The position numbers and the translations under genes were made by a program. DNA of 64,000 nucleotides from Sulfurimonas sp. UBA2011 (GTDB lineage Bacteria > Campylobacterota > Campylobacteria > Campylobacterales > Sulfurimonadaceae). Shown here one piece after another: positions 26,609-35,977 of the stretch. The notes under the pieces are model-generated. The model saw nothing but the letters and a program-made list of their open reading frames with translations. It was not told where the DNA came from and did no database searches. The stretch covers positions 11,226-75,225 of the forward strand of contig DDCH01000005.1 of the NCBI GenBank assembly GCA_002335055.1, in the 5' to 3' direction. Position 1 is the stretch's first letter; every line of letters begins with the position of its first letter.

Positions 26609-27913
26609 TTAGTTTTTAAAGTGTTTGTAGAAGTAGTCTTTTACAGTTCTCATTTTCGTTCGACTCAAAGCTAAAACACCGCTTTTAATTAGACCACTAG
26701 GTACTGTAGTTCCTGCTGCAATCATTACATCATCTTCTATAGTTATAGGAGCAATTAACTGAGTGTCACTTCCGATAAATACATTTTTACCAATGATGGT
26801 TTTATACTTTTTAACACCATCATAGTTACAGGTAATTGTTCCTGCTCCTATATTTGTTCCCTCATCAATTTGTGAATCACCTAAGTAACTTAAGTGTCCT
26901 GCTTTTACACCCTTAAGCGATGACTTTTTCACCTCTACAAAGTTTCCTATATGTGTATCTTCTATATATGAAGCTGGACGAAGATGTGCTAATGGCCCTA
27001 TATCTGAGTTTTTTACGATGCTATCTTCTATAACTGAAGCTGATTTTATGTGCGACTCTTTTATAAGTGTTTCACCTGTGAGGCGACATCCATTCTCTAC
27101 TATACATTCACCCTCAAAAGTCACACTTGACTCGATATAAATAGTTGAAGGCAGTTGCATAATCACACCGGCATTCATCCAGTGCGTTTTAATTCTGTTT
27201 TGCATTATCTCTTCAGAATCACTCAGGTCTACTTTAGAGTTTACCCCTTTAAAATGTTCTTCATCCACAAGTAAGGGAGCGATGCTAAGTCCATCTTTTT
27301 TTGCCATCGCTACGACATCAGTTAAGTAGTACTCTTTTTGAGCATTGTCGTCAGAGAGTTGTGGAATATATGTCTCAATTACACTTTTAGAAAAAGCATA
27401 GATACCTGCGTTTACAGTAGTTGTAAGAAGTTCCTCAGCAGAAGCATCTTTTTGCTCTACTATATACTGTACTTGATTGTTCGCATCGATGATCACACGA
27501 CCATAACCACTAGGATCTTTTAGGTCAAAAATAGACATGATTACATCTGCATCAGTATCTAAAAAACCTTGGAGAGCTTCAGCTGTGATAAGAGGCATAT
27601 CTCCATTGAGTACAAGAACTTTCTCATTTTTTGGAGATACATTTTTCATGGCTCCACCAGTTCCTGGGAAGTTTTGTGCATCTTGAACTACAAAATTGAT
27701 ATCATCAAAAAATTCTTCCATCTGTGATTGAACTTCTTCTTTTTGATGAGCGATAACAACAATAATGTCATTTGAAAGTTCTAAAGAAGCTTTGATGATA
27801 TGATAGAGCATAGGTTTTCCACTAATTGAGTGGAGTACTTTAGCCTTTGGAGACTTCATACGGCTACCTTTTCCAGCAGCTAAAATTATTATACTTATTT
27901 TATCTTTCATCAT
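26609..27913 (-). CDS. glmU: Bifunctional UDP-GlcNAc pyrophosphorylase / GlcN-1-P acetyltransferase
   Basis: 434 residues. Uridyltransferase domain first (IILAAGKGSRMKSPKAKVLH, LNGDMPL), then a left-handed beta-helix acetyltransferase domain of hexapeptide repeats (IGPLAHLRPAS, GNFVEVKKSSL, GTITCNYDGVKKYKT, IGSDTQLIAP). It makes UDP-N-acetylglucosamine for peptidoglycan and LPS. The start overlaps the phosphoesterase gene by 14 nt. Confidence 0.97.
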   Translation of the reverse strand: MMKDKISIIILAAGKGSRMKSPKAKVLHSISGKPMLYHIIKASLELSNDIIVVIAHQKEEVQSQMEEFFDDINFVVQDAQNFPGTGGAMKNVSPKNEKVLVLNGDMPLITAEALQGFLDTDADVIMSIFDLKDPSGYGRVIIDANNQVQYIVEQKDASAEELLTTTVNAGIYAFSKSVIETYIPQLSDDNAQKEYYLTDVVAMAKKDGLSIAPLLVDEEHFKGVNSKVDLSDSEEIMQNRIKTHWMNAGVIMQLPSTIYIESSVTFEGECIVENGCRLTGETLIKESHIKSASVIEDSIVKNSDIGPLAHLRPASYIEDTHIGNFVEVKKSSLKGVKAGHLSYLGDSQIDEGTNIGAGTITCNYDGVKKYKTIIGKNVFIGSDTQLIAPITIEDDVMIAAGTTVPSGLIKSGVLALSRTKMRTVKDYFYKHFKN

Positions 27914-29204
27914 TTTTTCCTAAATTTTTTGTTATTTTAAATTCATCTGCAATTTTACCATTTATATTTAAAAACTTTGATGTTAGTGTTGTAGGTGTAA
28001 GCTCTATTATAAGTGAGCCCATCTCTTTAAGTGAGTACGGAAGTGCAGGGTGTGAGTAAGTTGCACCATCAAGTTTAGCGGATGAGCCACAGACTTGGTA
28101 TATAGTCCCACTATTCTTTTTTTGCATTAAAGATTTTGTATAGTCTGTTTTTTTATCTTGGACTATATTTTGAGCAGAAAAAGTATCACTCTTACCTAAA
28201 TGTTTTATGATGAGTTTTGAGCGTTCATAACCATGAGAGTGTCCACTGAGAACTAAGTCAACACCATATGCATCAAAGATAGGTACAAAAGTTTCTCGCA
28301 TATCTTTAAGTCTTCCTCTACTGTCCCACGAGCTATCTGACTTATGTCCACCATCACTGTAAGGCGGTGTGTGAAATGCAACTATTACCCATGGTTTTTT
28401 ATTTGCATGTAGGTCTTTTCGTAACCACTCAGCCATATCACCATCATCTGCACGACTTACTGTTTCGCTATCAAGAACAACAAGGTGAAGGTTAGCATCT
28501 TCTACAGAGTAGAACTCTTCATGCCCTGAAGTAGTTCCACCAGCCTCTGCGTTTGTTGGAAAGTCAAATATATCGTAAAAAGCCCAACGACGTGCATCGT
28601 GGTTTCCTGCAACTGCCCAAGGAGTATATCGTTTTACAAGCTCGATAAAGGGTTTAAATAGTGTTTTATTAAACTGTTTTTGTGTACCACTTGAGTAGGC
28701 ATTATCCCCTAAAAGTAACCACATATCTAACTCTTTGAAGTCATTTTGTATGTACTTGTAAAGTTGGGCATAGACTTCTCTTTGGTCTGCTCCTAGTTTT
28801 CCACTATCACCTATAACCCATAGTCTCTGTGTAGGTTTTTCTTCACAGAGTGTTCTAAAATGTCTACCATTATTGTCTATGTTTAATGAAGTAGAAATAA
28901 CTTTATAGTAGTACTGTGTACATTTGTTTAGTTTGTCTAAAGTTAGAGAGTGCTTTTTAGAAGTCTCTTCTTCATTTAAAGTATGACTTAGGGTGTCTGG
29001 AGTTAAACCATAGAGCACCTTACCTACTTCTGACTTAGGAGTTTGCCACTTTATAGCCATAGAAGTTTGAGTTTGAGCAACTAAATAAGGTTGGCGTTTA
29101 ACAAACTGCCAAGAGCCATATGCAACATCAATAAAACGTCCAATACCATAGAGTGCAACTAAAGCAAGTAAAATAAATAAAACTCTCTTAATAATTTTTT
29201 TCAA
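27900..29204 (-). CDS. Exported purple-acid-phosphatase-like metallophosphoesterase
   Basis: 434 residues. An N-terminal membrane anchor or signal (about residues 5-22) is followed by a fibronectin-like purple acid phosphatase N-domain (PYLVAQTQTSMAIKWQTP). The dinuclear metallophosphoesterase then shows GDSG, GDNAY, GNHDAR, FHTPPYSDGGHKSD and GHSHGYER. This order is normal for the family. It probably acts in the periplasm on phosphomonoesters or phospholipid head groups. It overlaps both neighbours slightly, inside the envelope operon next to a PAP2 phosphatase. Confidence 0.88.
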   Translation of the reverse strand: MKKIIKRVLFILLALVALYGIGRFIDVAYGSWQFVKRQPYLVAQTQTSMAIKWQTPKSEVGKVLYGLTPDTLSHTLNEEETSKKHSLTLDKLNKCTQYYYKVISTSLNIDNNGRHFRTLCEEKPTQRLWVIGDSGKLGADQREVYAQLYKYIQNDFKELDMWLLLGDNAYSSGTQKQFNKTLFKPFIELVKRYTPWAVAGNHDARRWAFYDIFDFPTNAEAGGTTSGHEEFYSVEDANLHLVVLDSETVSRADDGDMAEWLRKDLHANKKPWVIVAFHTPPYSDGGHKSDSSWDSRGRLKDMRETFVPIFDAYGVDLVLSGHSHGYERSKLIIKHLGKSDTFSAQNIVQDKKTDYTKSLMQKKNSGTIYQVCGSSAKLDGATYSHPALPYSLKEMGSLIIELTPTTLTSKFLNINGKIADEFKITKNLGKNDER

Positions 29205-29862
29205 TTTTTCCCTTCATTTTTGAATAGATAAAGAGTGTAGAGATAATGCCAAGAAGAATGCCCGCTAATACATCACTCACAAAGTGGTCGTTTGCCAAAA
29301 TTCTAGCAGAGACTCCAAGGAGGGTGATAGTTATCCATAGATAATACTGCTTTGGAAAAAGTATCATCATAAAAGTAAAGACAGTAAGACTAGTTGTTGT
29401 ATGCCCAGATGGAAATGAACTGTAGTGGGTAGAGTTTTGTACTAACATATCTACTTGATACTTGAGGTTTTCTAAAAACGAGAAGTCTGGATTTTGTCCG
29501 ATTAAAAAACCAAAACCATCTTCACCATTTTCTAGTTTCCATGGACGAAAACGCCCTATAATAATCTTAGCAACTACACTGATTATCCCTGAGAAAAGAT
29601 TTGCATATAGTAAAAAAAGAAATCTTTGTTTGTAGAGTTTATGTGTTTTTATAAACTTGTAATAAACAATCCCTATAAGAGCTATTCCAATATACCAATG
29701 TGACTCTCCAAGTTTACTTACCTCTTTACCATAAGCCTTATATGTATCAGCATGTTCTATAAAGTAGAGGGAAACACTCTTATCTATATAAAAGTATGAG
29801 AGCACTATTAAAAGTAAGGTAAGAGTGATAAAAAGAGTAAACTGTAGTTTAGAAAATATCAT
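29188..29862 (-). CDS. PAP2-family membrane lipid phosphatase
   Basis: 224 residues, about five to six membrane segments. The three PAP2 motifs are present: KIIIGRFRPW, SFPSGHTT and a late SARILANDHFVSDVLAG with the catalytic His. Enzymes of this type dephosphorylate undecaprenyl diphosphate, phosphatidylglycerol phosphate or lipid A on the periplasmic side. Overlaps of 4 nt with the GT39 gene upstream and 17 nt with the phosphoesterase gene downstream show tight coupling. Carrier-lipid recycling or lipid A modification is the likely job. Confidence 0.9.
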   Translation of the reverse strand: MIFSKLQFTLFITLTLLLIVLSYFYIDKSVSLYFIEHADTYKAYGKEVSKLGESHWYIGIALIGIVYYKFIKTHKLYKQRFLFLLYANLFSGIISVVAKIIIGRFRPWKLENGEDGFGFLIGQNPDFSFLENLKYQVDMLVQNSTHYSSFPSGHTTTSLTVFTFMMILFPKQYYLWITITLLGVSARILANDHFVSDVLAGILLGIISTLFIYSKMKGKIEKNY

Positions 29863-31295
29863 CGAATACCTTGATAATTACTACATTTGTAAAGTGTGAT
29901 ATTGTCTTTAGTATTTGTTTGAAGTAGTTTAAAAGAGTTCAGCTTTTCTACACTATCACAAATCATATAAGCCTGTATATCTTTATGTGCAAAGTTTATG
30001 TCTATAACTATCATATCTTTTGATAAAGGTGATGTACTCTCCCAAATATCAAACTGATCATATCTATCATCAAGTAGATACACCTCTGAGTCATAAACTT
30101 CGTTATAAACTATAGCCCTAGATGCTAGTGTCCATAGTGTAATACCAATGGCTTCACTACTAGGGTCTTGTATATGTTCATTTGCCTCTTTCATAATCTT
30201 CTCAAAGCCATACACATCAAGTTGGATAGAATTTTCATCTGGAAGAGGGATGATTTTTGTCGCTATCTCAATGTAAATAAGAGAAGAGAGAACTAGCCCA
30301 AAACCTATGGCGAACTTTAGGTATCGTCTCCAAGACAAAGACTTCTCATATAGATAATAAGTACCAATAGGAACAAAAAGAAGATAAAAGAGTGCTGACC
30401 AGTGAGGTAGAGCAGTTTTATATAGACTTGAATAAGTGAAAAATAGGAGTAGTGTAGTTCCAAAAAGTGCTGCTATAAATAAAACATCATTACCTGACTT
30501 AAATGCACGGTAGAGTCCGTAAAATGAGAGCGTAAAAAGAAAAGGGTTATAGGCTACTAGTTGTGCAACTAGTGACTGAGCAAATCCCTGCCAGTTTATA
30601 TGTGGACTTCCTACTACATGGTTACTTTGGTAAGCAAAACTTGACCAGTCGTTTTGCATATTCCAGTAAAGAACTGGGCTTACGATAAAAAGGGCAACTA
30701 CAATAGTTATAAGTATCTTAGGTGATATAAAAAGTTCATATCTTTTTTTAGAGATAAAATAAATAATAATAGGAGGAACAAAAAGAACAGCAGTGTATTT
30801 TGAAAGACCTGCTAAACCAATCAAAACACCGAGTATAAACCAGTTTTTAACACTATCATTTTTTTGTAGTGCATCAACAGCAAAGATGATAGGAACTATA
30901 AGTAAAAAAAGTAAAGTATCTGGCATCAGCATCAAAAATAGGGCATTAAAAATGAACATAGCATTTAAGGCTAAGATAGCGATAAAAGCTAGTTTTGCAT
31001 TTGAGTTTATTTGATAGATAAGTTTGTATATAAAAATAGAAGTGAAAAATCCAATAGTGATAGCACTTATTCGAGCCCCAAGTTCATTTATACCAAAAAC
31101 AGAAGTGAAGATATACTGAACCCACCCAACAAGAGGAGGATGGTCAAAATAACTCCAGTCTAAGTTAAGGGCATAAATAAGGTAGTGAGCTTCATCTGCA
31201 CCAAGCCCCAAGTGAGGAGCTATGAGTAGCCTAAATACAGCTACAAAAGAGAGAAGATAAAAAAGAGGAAGATGTTCCTTACTTAGCAAGTGCAT
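29859..31295 (-). CDS. GT39/ArnT-like polyprenyl-phosphate-sugar transferase
   Basis: 478 residues, about ten to twelve membrane segments. The first periplasmic loop has the PMT/ArnT motif LGADEAHYLIYALNLDWSYFDHPPLVGW, where the Asp-Glu pair is the catalytic site. Such enzymes move a sugar from a polyprenyl phosphate to lipid A, protein or another periplasmic acceptor. Two paralogues lie in the 46-53 kb operon with the same GDEA/DHPP layout. Between a GT9 gene and a PAP2 gene, action on LPS is the simplest reading. Confidence 0.88.
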   Translation of the reverse strand: MHLLSKEHLPLFYLLSFVAVFRLLIAPHLGLGADEAHYLIYALNLDWSYFDHPPLVGWVQYIFTSVFGINELGARISAITIGFFTSIFIYKLIYQINSNAKLAFIAILALNAMFIFNALFLMLMPDTLLFLLIVPIIFAVDALQKNDSVKNWFILGVLIGLAGLSKYTAVLFVPPIIIYFISKKRYELFISPKILITIVVALFIVSPVLYWNMQNDWSSFAYQSNHVVGSPHINWQGFAQSLVAQLVAYNPFLFTLSFYGLYRAFKSGNDVLFIAALFGTTLLLFFTYSSLYKTALPHWSALFYLLFVPIGTYYLYEKSLSWRRYLKFAIGFGLVLSSLIYIEIATKIIPLPDENSIQLDVYGFEKIMKEANEHIQDPSSEAIGITLWTLASRAIVYNEVYDSEVYLLDDRYDQFDIWESTSPLSKDMIVIDINFAHKDIQAYMICDSVEKLNSFKLLQTNTKDNITLYKCSNYQGIR

Positions 31296-32502
31296 CTAGT
31301 TTGAATTTTAGCGTGTTAAATACCCACTCAGGTGTAATTATCTTGATACATTGGTTATCTGTACATGGTGTTTTACGGTGGTTTGAAGCAGATACACAAG
31401 GAGAACAACTCATACCTGCATAGATAGGTGTAGTAGGGCCAAGTGAGCCATAAAGAGCTGGTGTTTCAGGGCCAAAAATAACAAAAGTATGCATATCAGT
31501 GATAGATGCAAAGTGTGCAGGACCTGAGTCATTTGTAAGCATAAACGCAGATACTGAGTAAAGAGCAGGGAGTTCTAAGAACTTCACTCCACCTGCAAAG
31601 TTGATACAGCGTTTGTCATTGACATAATCAGTAAGAAGTTGCGCACCTTCTTTTTCAGATGGTGCACCGGTAAGAAGTACTACTACATTTTCATTTGCAG
31701 CTAACATTTTTTTGATAACTTCACCGTAGTTTTCTCTATCCCAACGGCGTTGTGGAAGAAGGTCAGAAGCATTAGAGTTTACTAAAACGATATGGTTCTT
31801 ATTTTTGTCAAAATCTTCATACTTTCCAGATACTGTGGCAATGATAGAAGACTGTTCCTCTTCACAAATAGTCGCTTTAGAAATAACAATCTCATCATCT
31901 GAGATAACACGTTTTACATATGGCAGCTCTTCTTTCTCAGAAAGGAGAGCATCTACAAGAGCGATAAAGTTTTTTGCTATATGCTGGTGAGCATTGTAAG
32001 CTACTTTATGAGTTAAAAGGTCACCACGGTAAAGACCTTCGTTATGAAAAGCATGAAAACCTACACGCTTAAGAGCACCACTTCCAACAGTTAAAAGGGC
32101 TGTAAAACGAGAAAAAAGTTCGAGGTCTATAACAGAGTCAATATCTTTTTCTCTACACCATTTAAAAAACTTGAGTGTACTAGTTAAAATTCCAACAAGA
32201 CCACTATCATCAATTGTAAAGATATTTTCTTCTTTTACAGTTCCAAGAAGTTGTAGAGATGCTTTGTTTTTAGTGAAGATAACAAAGTAGAGTTCACCTT
32301 CGATATTTGCTTTAAGTTTACGCATAGCAGGATCAACTAAAATAGCACTTCCCATCTCAGAGAGTTCAATTAAAAGAACATTTTTAGCTTTTTCTTTTTT
32401 AGGAGGCATAAGGAAGTCAAGAGTTTTCTTAACAAGTGTTGCACCAAAAACTAGTGGTACTCCAGCGAAATAATCTATATGTCTCATTGTATCTACGTTC
32501 AT
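31279..32502 (-). CDS. GT9 glycosyltransferase, heptosyltransferase family
   Basis: 407 residues. The C-terminal half carries the GT9 pattern: NSNASDLLPQRRWDRENYGEVI, LTGAPSEKEGAQLL, and LPALYSVSAFMLTNDSGPAHFASI. The last is the nucleotide-sugar pocket of the ADP-heptose:LPS heptosyltransferases. The N-terminal region (VLLIELSEMGSAILVDPAMRKLK) is the acceptor-side Rossmann domain. It probably builds LPS or a related glycan on the cytosolic face. Late cysteines (MSCSPC) are common in this family. Overlaps the GT39 gene by 17 bp. Confidence 0.85.
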   Translation of the reverse strand: MNVDTMRHIDYFAGVPLVFGATLVKKTLDFLMPPKKEKAKNVLLIELSEMGSAILVDPAMRKLKANIEGELYFVIFTKNKASLQLLGTVKEENIFTIDDSGLVGILTSTLKFFKWCREKDIDSVIDLELFSRFTALLTVGSGALKRVGFHAFHNEGLYRGDLLTHKVAYNAHQHIAKNFIALVDALLSEKEELPYVKRVISDDEIVISKATICEEEQSSIIATVSGKYEDFDKNKNHIVLVNSNASDLLPQRRWDRENYGEVIKKMLAANENVVVLLTGAPSEKEGAQLLTDYVNDKRCINFAGGVKFLELPALYSVSAFMLTNDSGPAHFASITDMHTFVIFGPETPALYGSLGPTTPIYAGMSCSPCVSASNHRKTPCTDNQCIKIITPEWVFNTLKFKLDALAK

Positions 32503-32547
32503 TATAATCCTTGTATCTAGTTATATTTTTTAAAAGTAGTTCTTAGA

Positions 32548-33453
32548 CTACGTAGCTTTTTTACTTTTTATCCAGAAGTAAGCACCTGGTACAGCACTTA
32601 GAATAAGGAGTAAACCATACAGTATACTCATCGCAAGTACTTTTGTCTGGTCTGCGCCAATAAGCATAAAGATTCCTATCATAGCACCTTCACGAACACC
32701 CCATCCAGCTAAAGATATAGGTACGATAGTAAGGAGAAATACAGGTGGAACAGCTATCAGCAGTGTCTGAAAACTTAGGTCAAGACCTAGTGCTAAAGAG
32801 AGTCCATACATAGTAAGTACTGAGAAAAGGTGGACGACAACCGAAATGCCTATGTGCTTGATAAGTAGCATTCTTGAAGCATAGAGAGAGTTTAGTCTAT
32901 TTGCTAAACGTACAAAAAGGTTTAAAAACTTGATGTCTGCCAAAAATGTAAGTCTATGGAGTTGAAAAAGTAGTGAAAAACTTATGATTCCTCCAACCGT
33001 GATAAAAATGATAAGTAAAGAAAAGTCATTATCAAAAGTACCAAAGAAGATAAGTGTTGCTAAAAGGTTAAGAACTAGAAGACCTACTAAACCTACAACT
33101 CTATCTACAAAAACACCATAAAAGGCTTCTTTCTTTTCATACTCTTTTCGTGTTAGGTCTATGATACGAACTGCATCACCACCTATACTTGAAGGTAAGA
33201 CTTGGTTAAAAAACGTCCCTTTAAAGTAGCTTTGTACATAAAAAGAGAGTTTTTCTTTAAAAACTAAAAGTTGTGAGATTTTAAACCATCTGTATGCTGC
33301 TAGATAAGTAGAAGTTAGTTGCATTAGTAGGGCAACTAGTATCCATCCACCGTGAGAATTGAAGATGATTTTACTAAATTCTACGAAGTCAATCTCTCTA
33401 AAAAGAAAATAAAAAATAGCAATAGTAATAATTAATTTGATGATATTTTTCAT
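32548..33453 (-). CDS. Flippase-like UPF0104 / LPG-synthase TM-domain protein
   Basis: 301 residues with seven to eight membrane segments and the family motifs FNQVLPSSIGGDAVRI near residue 77 and LAGWGVREGAMIG near residue 250. These mark the transmembrane half of MprF and related YbhN-like proteins, thought to move lipid intermediates across the inner membrane. No catalytic C-terminal synthase domain is present. First gene of the long envelope operon running to truA. A TAAAAT box lies 9 nt before its ATG. Confidence 0.85.
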   Translation of the reverse strand: MKNIIKLIITIAIFYFLFREIDFVEFSKIIFNSHGGWILVALLMQLTSTYLAAYRWFKISQLLVFKEKLSFYVQSYFKGTFFNQVLPSSIGGDAVRIIDLTRKEYEKKEAFYGVFVDRVVGLVGLLVLNLLATLIFFGTFDNDFSLLIIFITVGGIISFSLLFQLHRLTFLADIKFLNLFVRLANRLNSLYASRMLLIKHIGISVVVHLFSVLTMYGLSLALGLDLSFQTLLIAVPPVFLLTIVPISLAGWGVREGAMIGIFMLIGADQTKVLAMSILYGLLLILSAVPGAYFWIKSKKAT

Positions 33454-33515
33454 ATGAGTATTATTTTATCCAAATTATGATTAATGGTTAATGAATAAGA
33501 AGATAAAATTCTCCT

Positions 33516-33890
33516 ATGAACATAAACTTTAAAGTAACACCATCACAAAAAGAGACTATAGATTCAAGAGTGCAAGAAAATGGCTTTGATGACATCACAA
33601 ACTACATAAAAGTTGTAGCCCTAAAGATGCAAAAATTCACTATAAGAACTCCAGAAGAATCCAGTGAAGAAGCATCAGTTGAAATTGGGTTTACTCTCAG
33701 TGAAGCACAAAAGGTAACTTTAGATAAAAATATGGAAGAGTCTAACTGTAAAGACCTGTCAATATATCTTACTCATGTAGCACTTCATAGTGTTATATCA
33801 GCTGTCATTAAGATACGCTCAAGTGGAAAACTCAATGCTATGCTTGAGAGAATCGCTAAGGCTCGTGGACTTAAACTTGACTTGGATTAG
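33516..33890 (+). CDS. Small protein made of two ribbon-helix-helix-like repeats
   Basis: 124 residues, no close family recognised. Residues 3-35 (INFKVTPSQKETIDSRVQ, then DDITNYIKVVAL) and about 53-85 (IGFTLSEAQKVTLDKNME, then KDLSIYLTHVAL) align as an internal duplication. Each has the shape of a ribbon-helix-helix DNA-binding unit as in MobC-like and antitoxin proteins: strand, helix, turn, helix. A single-chain tandem RHH regulator is the best guess. It has no Shine-Dalgarno; TAAAAT ends 6 nt before the ATG, so it may be leaderless. Its 3' end overlaps the convergent DUF2986 gene by 20 bp. Confidence 0.6.
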   Translation: MNINFKVTPSQKETIDSRVQENGFDDITNYIKVVALKMQKFTIRTPEESSEEASVEIGFTLSEAQKVTLDKNMEESNCKDLSIYLTHVALHSVISAVIKIRSSGKLNAMLERIAKARGLKLDLD

Positions 33891-34023
33891 CAGAGTTTTC
33901 TAGTTCTGCTGCAGCTCTATCAGCTTTAGAAATATAGGCTGGTTTAGAAGAAGTCTTTAACTTCGCACGAGCACGTTTTAGACGTTTATCATATAGCTTT
34001 TGAATTTTAGCATTTCTATTCAT
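33871..34023 (-). CDS. DUF2986-like small basic protein (50 residues)
   Basis: A 50-residue, strongly basic protein that begins MNRNAKIQKLYDKRLKRARA and contains KPAYISKADRAAAELEN, the pattern of the short DUF2986 family found in proteobacteria. Function unknown. The ATG at 34023 is chosen because AAAGGAAAATA stands just before it; a longer frame from 34110 has no such signal. The 3' end overlaps the RHH-like gene on the other strand. Confidence 0.72.
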   Translation of the reverse strand: MNRNAKIQKLYDKRLKRARAKLKTSSKPAYISKADRAAAELENSANPSQV

Positions 34024-34192
34024 ATTATTTTCCTTTATTGTGTACTTAGTTTTGTTATAACTATTTATCTCTATTGTATTATCCCCAAATCTACCTTCAA
34101 AATAAGTCAATGAATCTTGTCTTCTGGAATTTTCATAGTCTATATAATCTTGTTAAATTAACTTAATTATTACTATTGCTATTTTTTGTAAA

Positions 34193-34583
34193 TTACACCC
34201 CAGTGAGTGAATCTCCACTTTTAACTACTTTTGAAATCAAAGATTTTGATAGCTTTAGATAAAAAGCTATATCTACCTGAGAATATTCATCTGAAAATTC
34301 ATGTAGTGTTTGAATATCAAACTGATTTATCAGTAGTGATTCATTACAGCATGGATAATGCTCTTTAGAGTTAAAAATAAGCGATGCAAGTGTAAAAGGG
34401 TGTTCGCCGACTTTTTGATTTATACGAGCTTCTATTGGGTTGTACTCTATATATCGTATGAGAATGTAAAGATAATCTTCACTCGTAATGTATCTTGATT
34501 TGTATCTATCTTACCACAAATGACCGCTTCTCTTGTATCTTTTGATTGTCATACTTCGCATAGTTTGCGTTAACTATACGCAT
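34193..34583 (-). pseudogene. Remnant of a Y1 (REP-associated) transposase, middle and C-terminal part
   Basis: Minus-strand DNA still reads as the second half of an IS200-like/RAYT transposase. From ATG 34583 one frame gives RIVNANYAKY. After a frame change the line RYKRSGHLW is followed by a TAA where the family has Gln, then DRYKSRYITSEDYLY, LIRYIEYNPIEAR and LLINQFDIQTLHEF to a stop at 34193. So there is at least one frameshift and one nonsense codon, and the gene is dead. The N-terminal part with the HUH site is missing here; a matching N-terminus lies at 40445-40573 on the same strand. Confidence 0.8.
34196..34222. repeat. 27-bp imperfect inverted repeat, left copy
   Basis: Matches the reverse complement of 40710-40736 at 25 of 27 bases. 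The left copy is also the extreme C-terminal coding end of the transposase remnant (residues KSGDSLTGV). The pair brackets about 6.5 kb from the rhodanese gene to the AAA ATPase gene. Confidence 0.7.
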
Positions 34584-34618
34584 AAACGTTGATATGTTCT
34601 ATTTTTCAGTATTTTACT

Positions 34619-34987
34619 TTATGGATTAACCGTTTGATAACCTTTGTCAATCCAACCCCAGTTAATTCCACCTTCTAGCTCATAGATATTTTTATAGTTA
34701 AGCTTTAAACTCATGAACTCGCCAATTGATTTTGTTCTACGTGCATGAGCACAGACTAAAATAAAAGGCTGCTCCTTGCTTGTTACTATCTTGCTAAATG
34801 CTGCTAAGAACTTGTCAATATTATAGCTCCCACTCTCATCAAAAAATGTAATCTTATGGCTACCTTCAATGATGCCATACTGCTCCCATTCGTCGTTTCT
34901 TCTTACGTCAATTACTGCAAAGCCTTCTGCTTGCATTTGTTCAAACTCTTCTGTTGAAAGAGATTTAAGTGCTCCAAGATCTAACAT
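34619..34987 (-). CDS. Single-domain rhodanese-like protein
   Basis: 122 residues, one rhodanese domain: FAVIDVRRNDEWEQYGII at the N-terminal side and the active-site loop CAHARRT (Cys near residue 83) followed by YELEGGINWGW. The loop keeps the Cys and the terminal Arg-Thr of sulfurtransferase-type rhodaneses, so it probably carries sulfane sulfur or acts in redox chemistry. Cytosolic. It is 22 bp downstream of the cobalamin adenosyltransferase gene on the same strand and may share its transcript. Confidence 0.88.
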   Translation of the reverse strand: MLDLGALKSLSTEEFEQMQAEGFAVIDVRRNDEWEQYGIIEGSHKITFFDESGSYNIDKFLAAFSKIVTSKEQPFILVCAHARRTKSIGEFMSLKLNYKNIYELEGGINWGWIDKGYQTVNP

Positions 34988-35009
34988 ATATATCCTTTTT
35001 TATATTAAA

Positions 35010-35570
35010 TTAAGTATCTTTCTTGATTCTATCAGACTGCCAATATACTTCATCGATATTTTGATGTTTATTTATAACCCTACCGGCTACAAACAACCAG
35101 TCAGACAACCGGTTAATATAAGAAAGTAGTTCAATACTAATGGGTGTTTCATTGTGTAATGACACTAATGAACGTTCAGTCCTACGACAAATGGTTCGTG
35201 CCATATGACAAAAGCATGCTTCTTGTGCACCACCGGGTAAGATGAACTCTTTTAGTGGCTCTAGTTTATCATTCATGGTGTCTAAGGTGTTTTCTAACCA
35301 TTCTATACGTTGTTTGTTTATCATTTGGTACTCAGGCATCGCTAGTTGTCCGCCTAAGTTAAATAAATCATGTTGAATGGTAATCATGTCTTCTTTAAGT
35401 TCACCAGCTTGGGACTTATGAATGACTACACCTAACATACTGTTTAACTCATCGACTTCACCAATGGCATGCATGCGTAAACTATCCTTCGTTACACGAC
35501 TACCATCAGCCATTCCAGTAGTGCCACTGTCACCCGTACGAGTATAGATTTTAGAAAGTCTGTTTTGCAT
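35010..35570 (-). CDS. PduO-type cob(I)alamin adenosyltransferase
   Basis: 186 residues. It transfers the adenosyl group of ATP to cob(I)alamin to make coenzyme B12. The ATP motif KIYTRTGDSGTTGMADG is at the N-terminus, followed by GEVDELNS, and CRRTERSLVSL and INRLSDWLFVAGR carry the conserved helix contacts. Length and motifs are standard for the PduO family. Its presence within a region of decayed mobile DNA suggests that it could be imported or simply flanks the island. The rhodanese gene follows. Confidence 0.93.
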   Translation of the reverse strand: MQNRLSKIYTRTGDSGTTGMADGSRVTKDSLRMHAIGEVDELNSMLGVVIHKSQAGELKEDMITIQHDLFNLGGQLAMPEYQMINKQRIEWLENTLDTMNDKLEPLKEFILPGGAQEACFCHMARTICRRTERSLVSLHNETPISIELLSYINRLSDWLFVAGRVINKHQNIDEVYWQSDRIKKDT

Positions 35571-35741
35571 GGTAAAGCCTTTGTTTGAATGTTTTATAAG
35601 AGGATATATTTACCTGATAATATCAATTTAAATAAGCATTTAGTATAGCAAAGTTTCTATTCTCTTTTGAGTGCTTATAAACTATGTATACTTTTGTATT
35701 AGATATAATAGATATAAAATTTGAATGAGAGAGTCAAAACA

Positions 35742-35951
35742 GTGGAATATGAATTTATAGAGTTCAAAGTAGGTCAGAGGTGGAAGAGTAGTATGGGTAA
35801 TATATTTATTATCAAAGATATTCGTGAAGACGATGACTACCCACTTGTATGCGTTAATATGGACACCGGTAGAAAATGTTTTTTTGATGAGGATGGTTAT
35901 GAAGTTGCAGGCTATCCTACTGATAATGATTTAGTGAAATATATCTCTTAG
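35742..35951 (+). CDS. Small acidic protein of unknown function
   Basis: About 69 residues from GTG 35742 (EYEFIEFKVGQRWKSSMG), ending in FFDEDGYEVAGYPTDNDLVKYI. A GAGAGAG lies about 9 nt upstream, which favours this GTG over a TTG at 35721. The sequence reads as a small all-beta domain (GQRWKSSMGNIFIIKDI, PLVCVNMDTGRKCFFDEDG), somewhat like SH3-type or DUF1653-like folds, but I do not recognise the family. It lies 26 bp before the next small gene on the same strand. Confidence 0.55.
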   Translation: MEYEFIEFKVGQRWKSSMGNIFIIKDIREDDDYPLVCVNMDTGRKCFFDEDGYEVAGYPTDNDLVKYIS

Positions 35952-35977
35952 TATGAATTACAAAAGCTTGGGGGCAT

